NCBI RefSeq assembly: GCF_006491645.1
Contig: NZ_VDCZ01000012.1
Coordinates: forward strand, 62,001 to 126,000
From: Flavobacterium profundi
GTDB taxonomy: Bacteria; Bacteroidota; Bacteroidia; Flavobacteriales; Flavobacteriaceae
Direction of reading: 5' to 3'
DNA length: 64,000 bases
Shown here: piece after piece, positions 25,935 through 34,502 of the stretch
How the letters are laid out: every line of letters begins with the position of its first letter
Position numbering within the stretch: the first letter of the stretch is position 1
Translations under genes and position numbers: made by a program
Notes under the pieces: generated by a model
What the model was told of the DNA's origin: nothing
The model's input: only the letters and a program-made list of their open reading frames with translations
Database searches by the model: none

Positions 25935-26771
25935 TTAAGGATTACAATAATTACAGTACATAGGTACTTCTACTTCTTTTTGATGAGGAAAAAAAGATTC
26001 TTTTTCAAAAGCACATTTTTTACATTTATAAACCCAGGATAATGTAGATTTCGTAGGTAAATTACAAGAAGAACAACGCAAACCAGGTTTTACAATCGCA
26101 ATATCAAATCCAGGTGTTTTACAAGAAGGACAACAAGATTGTATTTTAGAAATTAATTGTTGAGTGGCTTTTTTGATTATTTGCATCCTGCTAGGATTCA
26201 TATGAGCACGCATATCAGTTTCTACATGAACTTTTGAAAAATTATCTTTTAAATATTCAAATTGGTTTATTAAATCTTTTTCTGACTGAATTCCTTTATA
26301 GATAAGTGTGGGCTTTTTCTCGGAAGATTTAAGAATTAAAGCATGTGTTGGAAAACAAGCTTTTTCAGCAAAAGCAAGTAATTCTTGCAAATTAGTAATT
26401 GTTTCGCCTCCAAAATTAGTAGCAGTAGACAACTCTTTAGCTACAATTTCTAAGTTGTTCTTTAAATCTAATAGCATAATAAACTCTTCATCAGCTGCTG
26501 AAAAAAACAAAGTAGGATGCATTCCAAAAGATCCTTCACTACCAAGAACTAAATCACATTGATGTAATTTTGCTGTTCTAATACATTTTTCTCTTAAAGT
26601 ATCTAATGCAGTTGATGTTCTTTCTATTTCACCAGAAAAAGTACCTAAGGAATCAGTATTAAATAAAGTATTAGTGAAACAAGTTACTCCTATTTCTTTT
26701 TCTAAAATAGGAGCTATAACTTGTTCTTTTTTATGCTGAGTGGCAATAACTAATTTTCTTCCTTTAAACAT
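25935..26771 (-). CDS. DUF6671 protein with C-terminal zinc ribbons
   Basis: 278 residues. The N-terminal two thirds (RKLVIATQHKKEQVI, LVLGSEGSFGMHP) match what I know as DUF6671. The last 70 residues have four CxxC pairs (CPSC, CSSC, CKKC, CNYC) forming two zinc ribbons, typical of nucleic-acid or protein binding. No catalytic motif is recognised. It overlaps the 95-codon gene upstream by 8 bp and precedes the Sua5 gene by 4 bp, so the three are translationally coupled. The link to Sua5 hints at RNA, but this is inference. Confidence 0.8.
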   Translation of the reverse strand: MFKGRKLVIATQHKKEQVIAPILEKEIGVTCFTNTLFNTDSLGTFSGEIERTSTALDTLREKCIRTAKLHQCDLVLGSEGSFGMHPTLFFSAADEEFIMLLDLKNNLEIVAKELSTATNFGGETITNLQELLAFAEKACFPTHALILKSSEKKPTLIYKGIQSEKDLINQFEYLKDNFSKVHVETDMRAHMNPSRMQIIKKATQQLISKIQSCCPSCKTPGFDIAIVKPGLRCSSCNLPTKSTLSWVYKCKKCAFEKESFFPHQKEVEVPMYCNYCNP

Positions 26772-27051
26772 GATTCTGCATCACTTTAATACTAATTATA
26801 CCATCTATTTGAACGGAATTACCTTCTTCAAATTGTTGATTCATAAATTGAATTACTTTTTCTCTAGCTTGATTGAGTTCTTCAATTCTATTTTCCGAAT
26901 AGGTAATACTTCCAGCATTTCTTTCGCTAATACTAAATGCTTGTTGTTGATGGTATTTTATTTTACTATTCAATAAACTGAAAAGCACTTCTTTAGCTTC
27001 TTCTAGATTAAATGTTCCTTTTACTAATTGGAATTCAATAGCTTCTTTCAT
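26764..27051 (-). CDS. Small helical protein upstream of DUF6671
   Basis: 95 residues, mostly helical with heptad-like stretches (EEAKEVLFSLLNSKIKYHQQQ, ENRIEELNQAREKVIQFM), ending in a short beta part (VQIDGIISIKVMQN). No signal peptide or membrane segment. It overlaps the DUF6671 gene by 8 bp, so the two proteins are probably made together and may interact. I do not recognise the family. Its ATG overlaps by 4 bp (ATGA) the stop of a possible 57-codon ORF upstream. Confidence 0.7.
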   Translation of the reverse strand: MKEAIEFQLVKGTFNLEEAKEVLFSLLNSKIKYHQQQAFSISERNAGSITYSENRIEELNQAREKVIQFMNQQFEEGNSVQIDGIISIKVMQNHV

Positions 27052-27221
27052 TGTTTTGATTTTTTGGGATTGTTAGAAAAAATCATGATTATGTTTAAAT
27101 TGTATAAAATCAATAAACTAATAATGAAATGTTCTTTAATGGTTTTTGTAACATTGGATTGGATGCCAACTATGGATACTGACAAGATTACCAAAGTCAA
27201 GATTATTATTTTATATTTCAT
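27048..27221 (-). CDS. Possible 57-residue exported peptide coupled to the helical small protein
   Basis: 57 codons plus TGA. It starts MKYKIIILTLVILSVSIVGI, a good signal-peptide shape, and then a polar and hydrophobic tail. Its stop overlaps the next ATG as ATGA, the arrangement of coupled genes. Against it: the second half looks less coding-like, and a plus-strand ORF of 36 codons (27124-27234) lies opposite. Only one of the two is likely to be real. Confidence 0.35.
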   Translation of the reverse strand: MKYKIIILTLVILSVSIVGIQSNVTKTIKEHFIISLLILYNLNIIMIFSNNPKKSKQ

Positions 27222-27245
27222 ATCATTTTTATAATTTGTATCGAT

Positions 27246-27285
27246 AACTACCCGACTATAAATTAGGAGTCGGGTAGTTTTAGTT
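27246..27285. terminator. GC-rich hairpin after icd
   Basis: Perfect 12-bp stem AACTACCCGACT / AGTCGGGTAGTT with a 10-nt loop. It lies a few nt past the icd stop on the minus strand, where it has a poor T tract, but it has a T-rich run on the plus-strand side. It may therefore serve icd, a plus-strand small transcript, or both. Confidence 0.7.
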
Positions 27286-28722
27286 TTATTGACCTTGGCC
27301 TAAAGAATAAGCTTGTATACCATCAAACTCATACAAATTTTCTGTTTTAATAACATCTATCTTAGCTTCGTGTGCACGTGTTAAAAGTGTAAGAATTTGA
27401 TTTTTAAACATCACTTTGCCCTTTGTCGGTTTAAATCTACATCTCCAATGATCTGTACAATAAGTTTCTTCAAAGCCATTGGGCCATACTTTGATACCTC
27501 TATTTGTTATCATTGTTAATTCTTTGTTTTCCGTATTAATTCCTTGCATAATTCTAGCAATTTCATTTGGATCAGTTCCATTCCAATGCACAAACAAATC
27601 AATTCCGACTAATACTTTTTCTTGTGGTGTTTTTTTAATGTATTTTGGGAGATGAAGTACAGCATCTTTTGCATAGTTGACTGCTTTTAATTGTATAGGA
27701 CGTTTGCCTAGATTTTCGATTACTGCTTGAGCAAATTCTTTTGTTCCTACCTTTTTTGTACTTACATTTTCGTTAAAGATGTCATAGGTGTGAATCCCAT
27801 CTTCAATAGTTTTCAACCAAGCATTTTGAATTTTTTCAGCAATTTCGGTTTGTCCAATGTGCGACAACATCATGATGGCACCTTGTAGAAGACCTGAAGG
27901 GTTTGCCATATTTTGACCTGCTCTTCTCGGTGCCGAACCATGAATTGCTTCAAACATAGCACATTCTTCGCCTATATTTGCAGAACCTGCTAATCCTACA
28001 GAACCTGCTATCTGTGCCGCTACATCTGAAAGCACATCACCATACAAATTTAAAGTAACTATCACATCAAAAACGTCAGGGGTATCAGCCATTTTTGCTG
28101 CACCTATATCAATAATCCAATGTTCATTTTCAATTTCAGGATATTCTAAAGCAATTTCATCAAATACTTTGTGAAATAAGCCGTCAGTTTGTTTCATAAT
28201 ATTGTCTTTAGTGAAGCAGGTAACCTTTTTTCTTCCATTTACTCGCGCATATTCGAATGCGTATCGAATAATTTTTTCACAACCTGGTCTGCTAATTAAT
28301 TTCAAGCATTGTACTACTTCATCTGTTTGCTGGTGCTCAATTCCAGCATATAGATCTTCTTCATTTTCTCTTACAATTACGATATCCATATGCGGATGTT
28401 TCGTTTCAACAAAAGGATGTAAGCTTGTGCAAGGTCTTACATTGGAATACAATCCTAAAAATTTACGAGTCGTTACATTTAGACTTTTATAGCCACCACC
28501 TTGAGGAGTAGTTATTGGAGCTTTTAGAAAAATTTTATTTTTTCTAATGATATCCCAAGATTCATTGGCAATACCTGAAGTATTTCCACTTAAGTATACT
28601 TTTTCGCCAATTTCGATTTCGTCAATTTCTAATTGAGCTCCTGCAGCTTTTAAAATGTTTAAGGTAGCATCCATAATTTCTGGACCAATTCCGTCTCCTT
28701 TTGCAACTGTAATTCGTGTCAT
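27286..28722 (-). CDS. icd: NADP-dependent isocitrate dehydrogenase, Thermus type
   Basis: 478 residues. It oxidises isocitrate to 2-oxoglutarate in the citric acid cycle. The Rossmann-like fold has KGDGIGPEIM, PITTPQGGGYKSLN for substrate binding, RENEEDLYAGIEH with the catalytic Tyr, and NLYGDVLSD. HGSAPRRAGQ is the cofactor site. A C-terminal extension of about 130 residues beyond the core is typical of the Thermus-like long form, which uses NADP. A LysR-type regulator is transcribed divergently from the 95-bp gap; it may control icd, by position only. Confidence 0.92.
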   Translation of the reverse strand: MTRITVAKGDGIGPEIMDATLNILKAAGAQLEIDEIEIGEKVYLSGNTSGIANESWDIIRKNKIFLKAPITTPQGGGYKSLNVTTRKFLGLYSNVRPCTSLHPFVETKHPHMDIVIVRENEEDLYAGIEHQQTDEVVQCLKLISRPGCEKIIRYAFEYARVNGRKKVTCFTKDNIMKQTDGLFHKVFDEIALEYPEIENEHWIIDIGAAKMADTPDVFDVIVTLNLYGDVLSDVAAQIAGSVGLAGSANIGEECAMFEAIHGSAPRRAGQNMANPSGLLQGAIMMLSHIGQTEIAEKIQNAWLKTIEDGIHTYDIFNENVSTKKVGTKEFAQAVIENLGKRPIQLKAVNYAKDAVLHLPKYIKKTPQEKVLVGIDLFVHWNGTDPNEIARIMQGINTENKELTMITNRGIKVWPNGFEETYCTDHWRCRFKPTKGKVMFKNQILTLLTRAHEAKIDVIKTENLYEFDGIQAYSLGQGQ

Positions 28723-28785
28723 AATAAATTGTTTTTTTAAAATTAACAGGGCAAATGTCGAAACAAATAATTATAAATTTTTATT

Positions 28786-28793
28786 TATATTTG
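28786..28793 (+). promoter_or_regulatory. -7 element for the LysR regulator gene
   Basis: TATATTTG, an exact TAnnTTTG, 24 nt before the ATG at 28818. No TTG was seen at the usual -33 spacing. Confidence 0.4.
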
Positions 28794-28817
28794 TAATGTT
28801 TAATATAAAAAATATTT

Positions 28818-29744
28818 ATGAATTATACTTTACATCAGTTGCAAATATTCTTAAAAATTGTAGAAACAAAGAGTATCACTAAAGCAGCTGAAGAATTGCA
28901 TTTGACACAACCAGCGGTTTCTATTCAATTGCGTAATTTTCAGGATCAATTTGAAATTCCATTAACAGAAATTATTGGAAGACAACTATACATAACTGAT
29001 TTTGGGAATGAAATTGCTACTATTGCCAAAAGAATTAATAAGGAAATTCAAGAGATTTCATTTAAAACACTAGCTTATAAAGGGTATTTAACTGGTACAT
29101 TAAAAATATCAGTAGTTTCGACAGGAAAATATATCATTCCTTACTTTTTATCTGATTTTTTAAAAAGACATCCTGGTATCGAATTGCAATTGGATGTTAC
29201 TAATAAGTCTAAAGTTATTCAAAGTTTAGAAAATAATGAAGTAGATTTTGCATTGGTTTCCATTTTACCAGAATCAATATCTGTCTTTAATGAAGAATTA
29301 ATGCAGAATAAATTATTTTTAGTTGCCAATAAGGATTTTAGTATTCCACAAAAGGGGTTACAAATTAATGATTTGACAAAATATGCAATTATTTATAGAG
29401 AGAAAGGTTCGGGTACACGTTTTACCATGGAACGTTTTTTTGAAAAGCATAATATTATCATAAATAATACATTAGAATTAACTTCAAATGAAGCTGTCAA
29501 ACAAGCTGTTATAGCAGGTTTAGGGTTGTCTATTATGCCGTTAATTGGTATAAAAAACGAGCTTCAAAAAGGAGATTTACAAATTATTCCTTTAAAAAAA
29601 TTGCCTTTAATGACTACTTGGAATCTAATTTGGCAATCTCAAAAATCGATATCACCTATTGCCAAAGAATATCTAAAATTCATAAAAGAAGAAAAACAAA
29701 AAATTATCCATGCAACTTTTAATTGGTATGAAGACTACAGCTAA
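28818..29744 (+). CDS. LysR-family transcriptional regulator
   Basis: 308 residues. The winged helix-turn-helix (1-65) reads LHQLQIFLKIVETKSITKAAEEL, LTQPAVSIQLRNF. The effector domain (about 90-295) has the CysB/CbbR-like periplasmic-binding fold. Divergent placement next to icd, with 95 bp between starts, is the classic LysR layout, and the gap is AT-rich with a short A/T palindrome. Whether it controls icd is inferred. The stop at 29744 abuts the stop of the next convergent gene with no terminator. Confidence 0.9.
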   Translation: MNYTLHQLQIFLKIVETKSITKAAEELHLTQPAVSIQLRNFQDQFEIPLTEIIGRQLYITDFGNEIATIAKRINKEIQEISFKTLAYKGYLTGTLKISVVSTGKYIIPYFLSDFLKRHPGIELQLDVTNKSKVIQSLENNEVDFALVSILPESISVFNEELMQNKLFLVANKDFSIPQKGLQINDLTKYAIIYREKGSGTRFTMERFFEKHNIIINNTLELTSNEAVKQAVIAGLGLSIMPLIGIKNELQKGDLQIIPLKKLPLMTTWNLIWQSQKSISPIAKEYLKFIKEEKQKIIHATFNWYEDYS

Positions 29745-30272
29745 TTAGCGTAACCAAAAATGAAATTCACGTTCCATTTCTTGTTTGAAATGTTTTACAG
29801 AAGATTTAATTATAAAAAAGGGAATACCTATCATAAATGCAGCGTGTACAATAAGAAAAGGAATAGGTAAAAATGCGAAATTAGTATCTTTAAAGGATAT
29901 CACTAAAAGTATAGTAAAACCGAATAAATATGAAAATACGATAAATACAAAGAAAAATTTCATAAAAGGAGTGATGCCATTTATTTCAATATCTAATTTG
30001 ATATCGTTTATATTCTCTATTATTTTACCAGTTGCAATAGGGCTTTGTCTTCTATTATTGAAAAGTTGTTGTTTCTTTTGAATTTTAAAAGTTGAATTAT
30101 CAAGGTTACCTTTGTATAATTTTGTACCGCCTGAAAAAGCTTCAAAAGGACTAAAAGACAAATTTGATGGTTCAACATTTTCTTTAAACTTTTCAATAAA
30201 TGTAGCTTTATTACAATTTAATTTCAAGCTTAAGGTATCAATAAGCATGTATTTTCTTAGAAATGAATCCAT
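29745..30272 (-). CDS. Membrane protein of unknown function
   Basis: 175 residues. The first 90 are soluble with Cys20, then two membrane segments at about 104-126 and 133-154 separated by a short loop FKDTNFAFLP, followed by a basic amphipathic end. No conserved motif is recognised. Its stop codon abuts the LysR gene stop. It starts only about 25 bp after the rimO stop on the same strand, so it may be the second gene of a rimO unit. Confidence 0.6.
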   Translation of the reverse strand: MDSFLRKYMLIDTLSLKLNCNKATFIEKFKENVEPSNLSFSPFEAFSGGTKLYKGNLDNSTFKIQKKQQLFNNRRQSPIATGKIIENINDIKLDIEINGITPFMKFFFVFIVFSYLFGFTILLVISFKDTNFAFLPIPFLIVHAAFMIGIPFFIIKSSVKHFKQEMEREFHFWLR

Positions 30273-30296
30273 TAATTTTATATTTTGTACAAATTA

Positions 30297-31610
30297 TTAA
30301 TTGACGGGTTCTGCATACAAATCAAATTCTGTGGCATCCGTAATTTTTAATTGTACAAAATCGCCTGTTTTTAAATAGTGCTTTGAAGCTTCAACTAATA
30401 CTTCATTATCAACATCTGGACTATCAAATTCGGTTCTACCAATGAAATATTCACCTTCTTTTCTATCAATAACACATTTGAAAACTTTACCAATTTTTTC
30501 TTGATTTAATTCCCAAGAAATTTGTGCTTGAATATCCATAATTTCCATAGCACGTTGTTGTTTTACCTCGTCTGGAACATCGTCAATTAGACTATAAGCA
30601 TGTGTGTTTTCTTCATGAGAATAGGCAAAACAGCCTAAACGCTCAAATCGCATTTCGGTTACCCAATCTTTTAAAATTTGAAAATCTTCTTCCGTTTCAC
30701 CAGGATAACCCACAATTAAGGTAGTACGAATTGCCATTTCTGGAACGGCTTTTCTAAAGTCTTTTAAAAGGTTGGTCGTTTTTTCGTAAGTAGTTCCTCT
30801 TCGCATTGATTTTAAAACACTATCCGAAATATGTTGTAGTGGAATATCAATATAATTACAAATTTTAGGCTCTTTCTTCATTAAATCTAAAACTTCCATT
30901 GGAAAACCTGTTGGGAAAGCATAATGCAAACGAATCCATTCGATACCTTCTACTTTTACTAAAGCTTCTAATAGTTCTGCTAAGTTTCTTTTTTTGTAAA
31001 TATCTAAACCGTAATACGTTAGGTCCTGGGCAATTAAAATTAATTCCTTAACTCCATTTTTAGCTAATTTTTCCGCTTCAATAACTAATTTCTCAATTGG
31101 TGTAGAAATATGTTTTCCACGCATTAGAGGAATCGCACAAAAACTACAAGGGCGATCACAACCTTCTGATATCTTTAAATAAGCATAATTTTTTGGAGTA
31201 GTGGTTAAACGTTCTCCAATTAATTCATGTTTGTAATCAGCTCCTAATGCTTTCAATAAAAGGGGAAGTTCTGTAGTTCCAAAAAATTGGTCTACATTTG
31301 GAATTTCTTTTTCTAAATCAGGTCTATATCTTTCCGATAAACAGCCAGTAACAAATACTTTGTCTACTAAGCCTTGTTCTTTTTTGTCAGCATATTCTAA
31401 AATCGTATTTACAGATTCTTCTTTTGCATTGTCTATAAAACCACAAGTGTTAATTACAATGATATTGCCTTCGTCTTTTGTAGCTTCATGAGTCACTTCT
31501 TTGCCATTAGCTTTGAGTTGCCCCATTAAAACTTCACTATCATAGACGTTTTTTGAACATCCTAGTGTAATTACATTGATTTTATTTTTCTTTAACGATT
31601 TGGTTCTCAT
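30297..31610 (-). CDS. rimO: Ribosomal protein S12 methylthiotransferase RimO
   Basis: 437 residues from the ATG at 31610; another in-frame ATG lies 15 nt upstream at 31625. RimO is a radical SAM methylthiotransferase acting on the S12 aspartate. The N-terminal UPF0004 domain has TLGCSKNVYDSE and INTCGF with the extra-cluster cysteines, the radical SAM motif is CDRPCSFCAIP, and a C-terminal TRAM domain covers the last 65 residues. A -7 element TAATTTTG (31642-31649, minus strand) lies 32 nt before the chosen start. The gene stands alone apart from a membrane-protein gene behind it. Confidence 0.95.
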   Translation of the reverse strand: MRTKSLKKNKINVITLGCSKNVYDSEVLMGQLKANGKEVTHEATKDEGNIIVINTCGFIDNAKEESVNTILEYADKKEQGLVDKVFVTGCLSERYRPDLEKEIPNVDQFFGTTELPLLLKALGADYKHELIGERLTTTPKNYAYLKISEGCDRPCSFCAIPLMRGKHISTPIEKLVIEAEKLAKNGVKELILIAQDLTYYGLDIYKKRNLAELLEALVKVEGIEWIRLHYAFPTGFPMEVLDLMKKEPKICNYIDIPLQHISDSVLKSMRRGTTYEKTTNLLKDFRKAVPEMAIRTTLIVGYPGETEEDFQILKDWVTEMRFERLGCFAYSHEENTHAYSLIDDVPDEVKQQRAMEIMDIQAQISWELNQEKIGKVFKCVIDRKEGEYFIGRTEFDSPDVDNEVLVEASKHYLKTGDFVQLKITDATEFDLYAEPVN

Positions 31611-31641
31611 ATACTTAAAATTCATCCAAAGATTTAGGGCG

Positions 31642-31649
31642 CAAAATTA
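31642..31649 (-). promoter_or_regulatory. -7 element for rimO
   Basis: Minus strand reads TAATTTTG, an exact TAnnTTTG. A TTG at the right distance was not found. Confidence 0.4.
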
Positions 31650-31792
31650 CATAAAATTATTCATTAGAAGCATTAGGCTTGTGAGTTTTTTAAAAGTTTG
31701 TTTTTTTTTGAAGCCAAAGTTTAAATCTTCTTTATCTTTTGTTTTGGTAGTTATATGTTTAAATCTGGTCATACCAGAAAAGAATTGGTGAA

Positions 31793-31822
31793 TAAAAAAA
31801 TCCTTCGGTTAAGAAGGATTTG
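31793..31822 (-). terminator. Terminator of the outer-membrane protein gene
   Basis: Stem AAATCCTTC / GAAGGATTT with a 6-nt loop and a seven-T run on the minus strand, 25 nt after the stop. Confidence 0.85.
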
Positions 31823-31847
31823 AATAAATACTCACTGCTTTATAATT

Positions 31848-33356
31848 TTAAAAATTAATAGAGTAGGTAAGTGTAACGTTATTTTGTAAGGCTCTAACTC
31901 TAGCTGTGTCAGTCATACCTGAAGAAATGAATCTTTGATTGTAATTTCTATAACTGTAGGAATAGGCTAAATCTAGTTTGCTATCTCCAAAGTTATAACC
32001 TAAACCACCTGAATAGCCTGTTAAATCACCCATAGTATAATCTACTTTATACGGACTCTGTTCAAAACGATATCCAGCTCTTAAACTAAATTCTTTAATT
32101 CGATATTCACCACCCATTCTTATCTCATAAGCTTCTGTTAAATTTTCGCTTAAGCTTTGATTAATACCAGTATAATCACTAACGGGTTTGAATTGTGTGC
32201 TTGAATAATCTTTTCTAGAGACATCAACACTGAATAAACCTTTTTTATCAAAAATATAAGCACCACTTACTGTCCATTTGGATGGAGTAGTTAGTTTATA
32301 AGGTGCGTATTCAATAGTAATGTTAGGATTGGTTACTTTGCCTATAAAATCATTATCGTTTGGAGCTTCAGTTCTTTCAGTATATAAGTTTTGAGATAGT
32401 TGGTCAGTTAATCTATGCCAAGTAGGAGTTTCATAAGTTAAACCTATTCTAAAAGCTTCCGTAATTTTTGCAATAGCTCCAAAATTCATTGAAAATCCAT
32501 TTCCAAATGTGTATTGTTCGTTATTAAACTCAATGTAGCTTACACTAGCACCTGTTGGATATAATCCATTATTTGTCTCAATTAATTGATAGGTATTAAC
32601 ATAGTCGGTAAAATGAAAATTCAAATTCATTCCAAAGTAAACCTTGTCTTGATAGGAGGTTGCAAAATTTGCTGTAAACTTACCATTGTATCCTGTAGCT
32701 TTAGAATACCTTGATTGTTGATAAGTGGTGTTATTAGGAACGTTACTATAGTAAATATTATTAGTTGAATCGTATTCAACAATGTAGGAATTGTATCCTA
32801 ACCAAGCCTGTTGGTCAATAAAAGATAAAGATTCAAAAGGACTGTTAGCACTATCTACATTGAAAACACCTTCATTTCCTATTCCATTAGCAAAACGTAA
32901 AAAATATTGATCAATTGAGTTGGTGCTATTTCCAAAAAAATAATTTGTATTGTCAAAATTTTTCGAATTTTCATAATTTAGACCAATGGAAATCTTTCTC
33001 CAATTATTTGTTTCGTTATTATCGACAAATACAAAAACAGCTCCTAATTGATTCAAGTCTAGGGTGCTGTTATTCTGTGTTCGACTTGTTCCATAATAAT
33101 TGGATTTATTGTTAGTATTGAAACTACTAGCTGTTACAGTTGCCATGTTATGATTGAAAATGGCAGTACCTGCAGGGTTTACATTAATAGAAGATAAATC
33201 TCCGCCTAAAGCACCAAATGCGCCACTCATAGCTCTAAATCGTGCTGTTCCTGTTAAGTCTTCAGTGGCATAACGTAAAGCGTCTTGAGTGGTTATTTCT
33301 TGACTAATTCCATTAATAAAAGTCAATACTAAGGGGATTATATAAAATTTTTTCAT
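31848..33356 (-). CDS. OmpP1/FadL-like outer-membrane transport protein
   Basis: 502 residues. Signal peptide 1-18 (ending GISQ). The start of the mature protein, ALRYATEDLTGTARFRAMSGAFGALGGDLSSINVNPAG, is the FadL/OmpP1 hallmark. The remaining part alternates aromatic beta-strands and ends in YSINF, a typical porin C-terminus with terminal Phe. FadL proteins move hydrophobic substrates across the outer membrane; in flavobacteria homologues are sometimes called hemin receptors without proof. It lies between rimO and a lipoprotein gene on the same strand, 56 bp after the latter. Confidence 0.88.
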   Translation of the reverse strand: MKKFYIIPLVLTFINGISQEITTQDALRYATEDLTGTARFRAMSGAFGALGGDLSSINVNPAGTAIFNHNMATVTASSFNTNNKSNYYGTSRTQNNSTLDLNQLGAVFVFVDNNETNNWRKISIGLNYENSKNFDNTNYFFGNSTNSIDQYFLRFANGIGNEGVFNVDSANSPFESLSFIDQQAWLGYNSYIVEYDSTNNIYYSNVPNNTTYQQSRYSKATGYNGKFTANFATSYQDKVYFGMNLNFHFTDYVNTYQLIETNNGLYPTGASVSYIEFNNEQYTFGNGFSMNFGAIAKITEAFRIGLTYETPTWHRLTDQLSQNLYTERTEAPNDNDFIGKVTNPNITIEYAPYKLTTPSKWTVSGAYIFDKKGLFSVDVSRKDYSSTQFKPVSDYTGINQSLSENLTEAYEIRMGGEYRIKEFSLRAGYRFEQSPYKVDYTMGDLTGYSGGLGYNFGDSKLDLAYSYSYRNYNQRFISSGMTDTARVRALQNNVTLTYSINF

Positions 33357-33411
33357 AGCAATTCTATTCTAAATATATAGATTTAATTTGTCTTTTTAAA
33401 TTGGATTTAGA

Positions 33412-34404
33412 TTAACCTCTTCCGCCTCTTCCTCCGCTTGAACGTCCACCGCCGCCGCCTGAAGATCTACCACCTCCATAAGAACCTCCTGAACTTCTTG
33501 AGGGAGAGTAACTGCCAGAAGAACGGGTAGATGAAGAACTTCTTGGTGTAGAATAATTAGTGTTTGATCTTGTAGAACTATTTCTAGGTGTAGAATAATT
33601 ATTTCTTGTTCCAGAAGTTCTAGGAGAAGAATACGTGTTTCTAGTTCCTGATGAGGTTCTGGTATTAGTGTATGTGTTTCTATTATTTGAACTTCGGGTA
33701 GAATTGAAATTTCTAGTAGAAGTTGCTCTATTGCTATATCTGTTTCCATTAGCAACATAATAACTAGAACCTCCTCTTGTGCCAGCATTATAAGCTACAT
33801 GTCTTCTACCGCCTCCATAATATCCGTAATAATTAGAGTAATAAGGACTATAGTATCCACCCCATCCTGGACCGTACCATGAATTCCATCCCCATCCCCA
33901 ACTAGGACCATACCATGAATTCCAACCCCAAGAAGAGCCATAATAGGGATAACCCCATCCCCAGCTTGATCCATACCAATTATTCCATCCAATTCCCCAA
34001 TATGGAGAATACCAATTGTTCCAACCCCAATTGTCATAATAATTCACCGTAACATTACTTGAGTTATTTCCCCAACCTGCATATTGTGAATTGGTTTCAT
34101 AATTTCTATAAACCGTTACAACTGTATCGTTGTTTTCCGATGAATAATCTTCAACATCTGTGAAGTAGGTGTAATCATCTTGCATGTCTCTAAATTGTTC
34201 TGAATACTTATTGGATTTTTCAATATTTTGTTCAGAATATTTATTATCAACATTACCTTCGTATCTCTGATTGGACCCATAAACGCCATCATTATCGTAA
34301 TAGGATGAGTTTTGGTAGGAACCACAAGAAACGAGTATTGCGCTTATTCCTCCCGCGAGAAAAAATAAGCGAAATTTTCTTAAAAATGGTAAATTAGTTT
34401 TCAT
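33412..34404 (-). CDS. Lipoprotein with Trp/Tyr/Gly-rich middle and RGG-like tail
   Basis: 330 residues. The lipobox AILVSC puts the lipidated Cys at residue 27. Residues 28-110 are Tyr/Asn/Asp-rich, 120-195 are a low-complexity WGWNSWYG-type array, 215-300 are Ser/Thr/Arg/Asn-rich, and the C-terminus is an SSGGGGGRSSGGRGGRG tail. No enzyme domain is present. Such regions are disordered or stack into fibrous material, so it may be a surface or envelope matrix lipoprotein. It shares a 98-bp divergent promoter region with proS. Function is unknown. Confidence 0.75.
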   Translation of the reverse strand: MKTNLPFLRKFRLFFLAGGISAILVSCGSYQNSSYYDNDGVYGSNQRYEGNVDNKYSEQNIEKSNKYSEQFRDMQDDYTYFTDVEDYSSENNDTVVTVYRNYETNSQYAGWGNNSSNVTVNYYDNWGWNNWYSPYWGIGWNNWYGSSWGWGYPYYGSSWGWNSWYGPSWGWGWNSWYGPGWGGYYSPYYSNYYGYYGGGRRHVAYNAGTRGGSSYYVANGNRYSNRATSTRNFNSTRSSNNRNTYTNTRTSSGTRNTYSSPRTSGTRNNYSTPRNSSTRSNTNYSTPRSSSSTRSSGSYSPSRSSGGSYGGGRSSGGGGGRSSGGRGGRG

Positions 34405-34418
34405 AACGTTTTTTTTTA

Positions 34419-34449
34419 TTGTTGGACATCACAAAAATAGTTAGTTTTG
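34419..34449 (+). promoter_or_regulatory. proS promoter
   Basis: TTG (34419-34421), 20 nt, then TAGTTTTG (34442-34449). Predicted leader about 50 nt. Confidence 0.65.
34432..34439 (-). promoter_or_regulatory. -7 element for the Trp/Tyr/Gly-rich lipoprotein gene
   Basis: Minus strand reads TATTTTTG, an exact TAnnTTTG, 28 nt before the ATG. It overlaps the spacer of the divergent proS promoter, so the two may compete. Confidence 0.45.
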
Positions 34450-34502
34450 CGTTACATTTAGTTAAAATAAATATAAACAAAATTTATGCCAAAACCTAGA
34501 TA

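Noticed and set aside
27124-27234. 36-codon plus-strand ORF as a separate CDS feature
   Set aside because: It lies opposite a 57-codon minus ORF that has a better N-terminus and coupling; kept only as a finding because the two cannot be separated by eye.
33396-34404. Other long open frames on the same strand through the Trp/Tyr/Gly-rich gene
   Set aside because: They are frame shadows of a low-complexity sequence; the frame with the lipobox and RGG tail is the coherent one.
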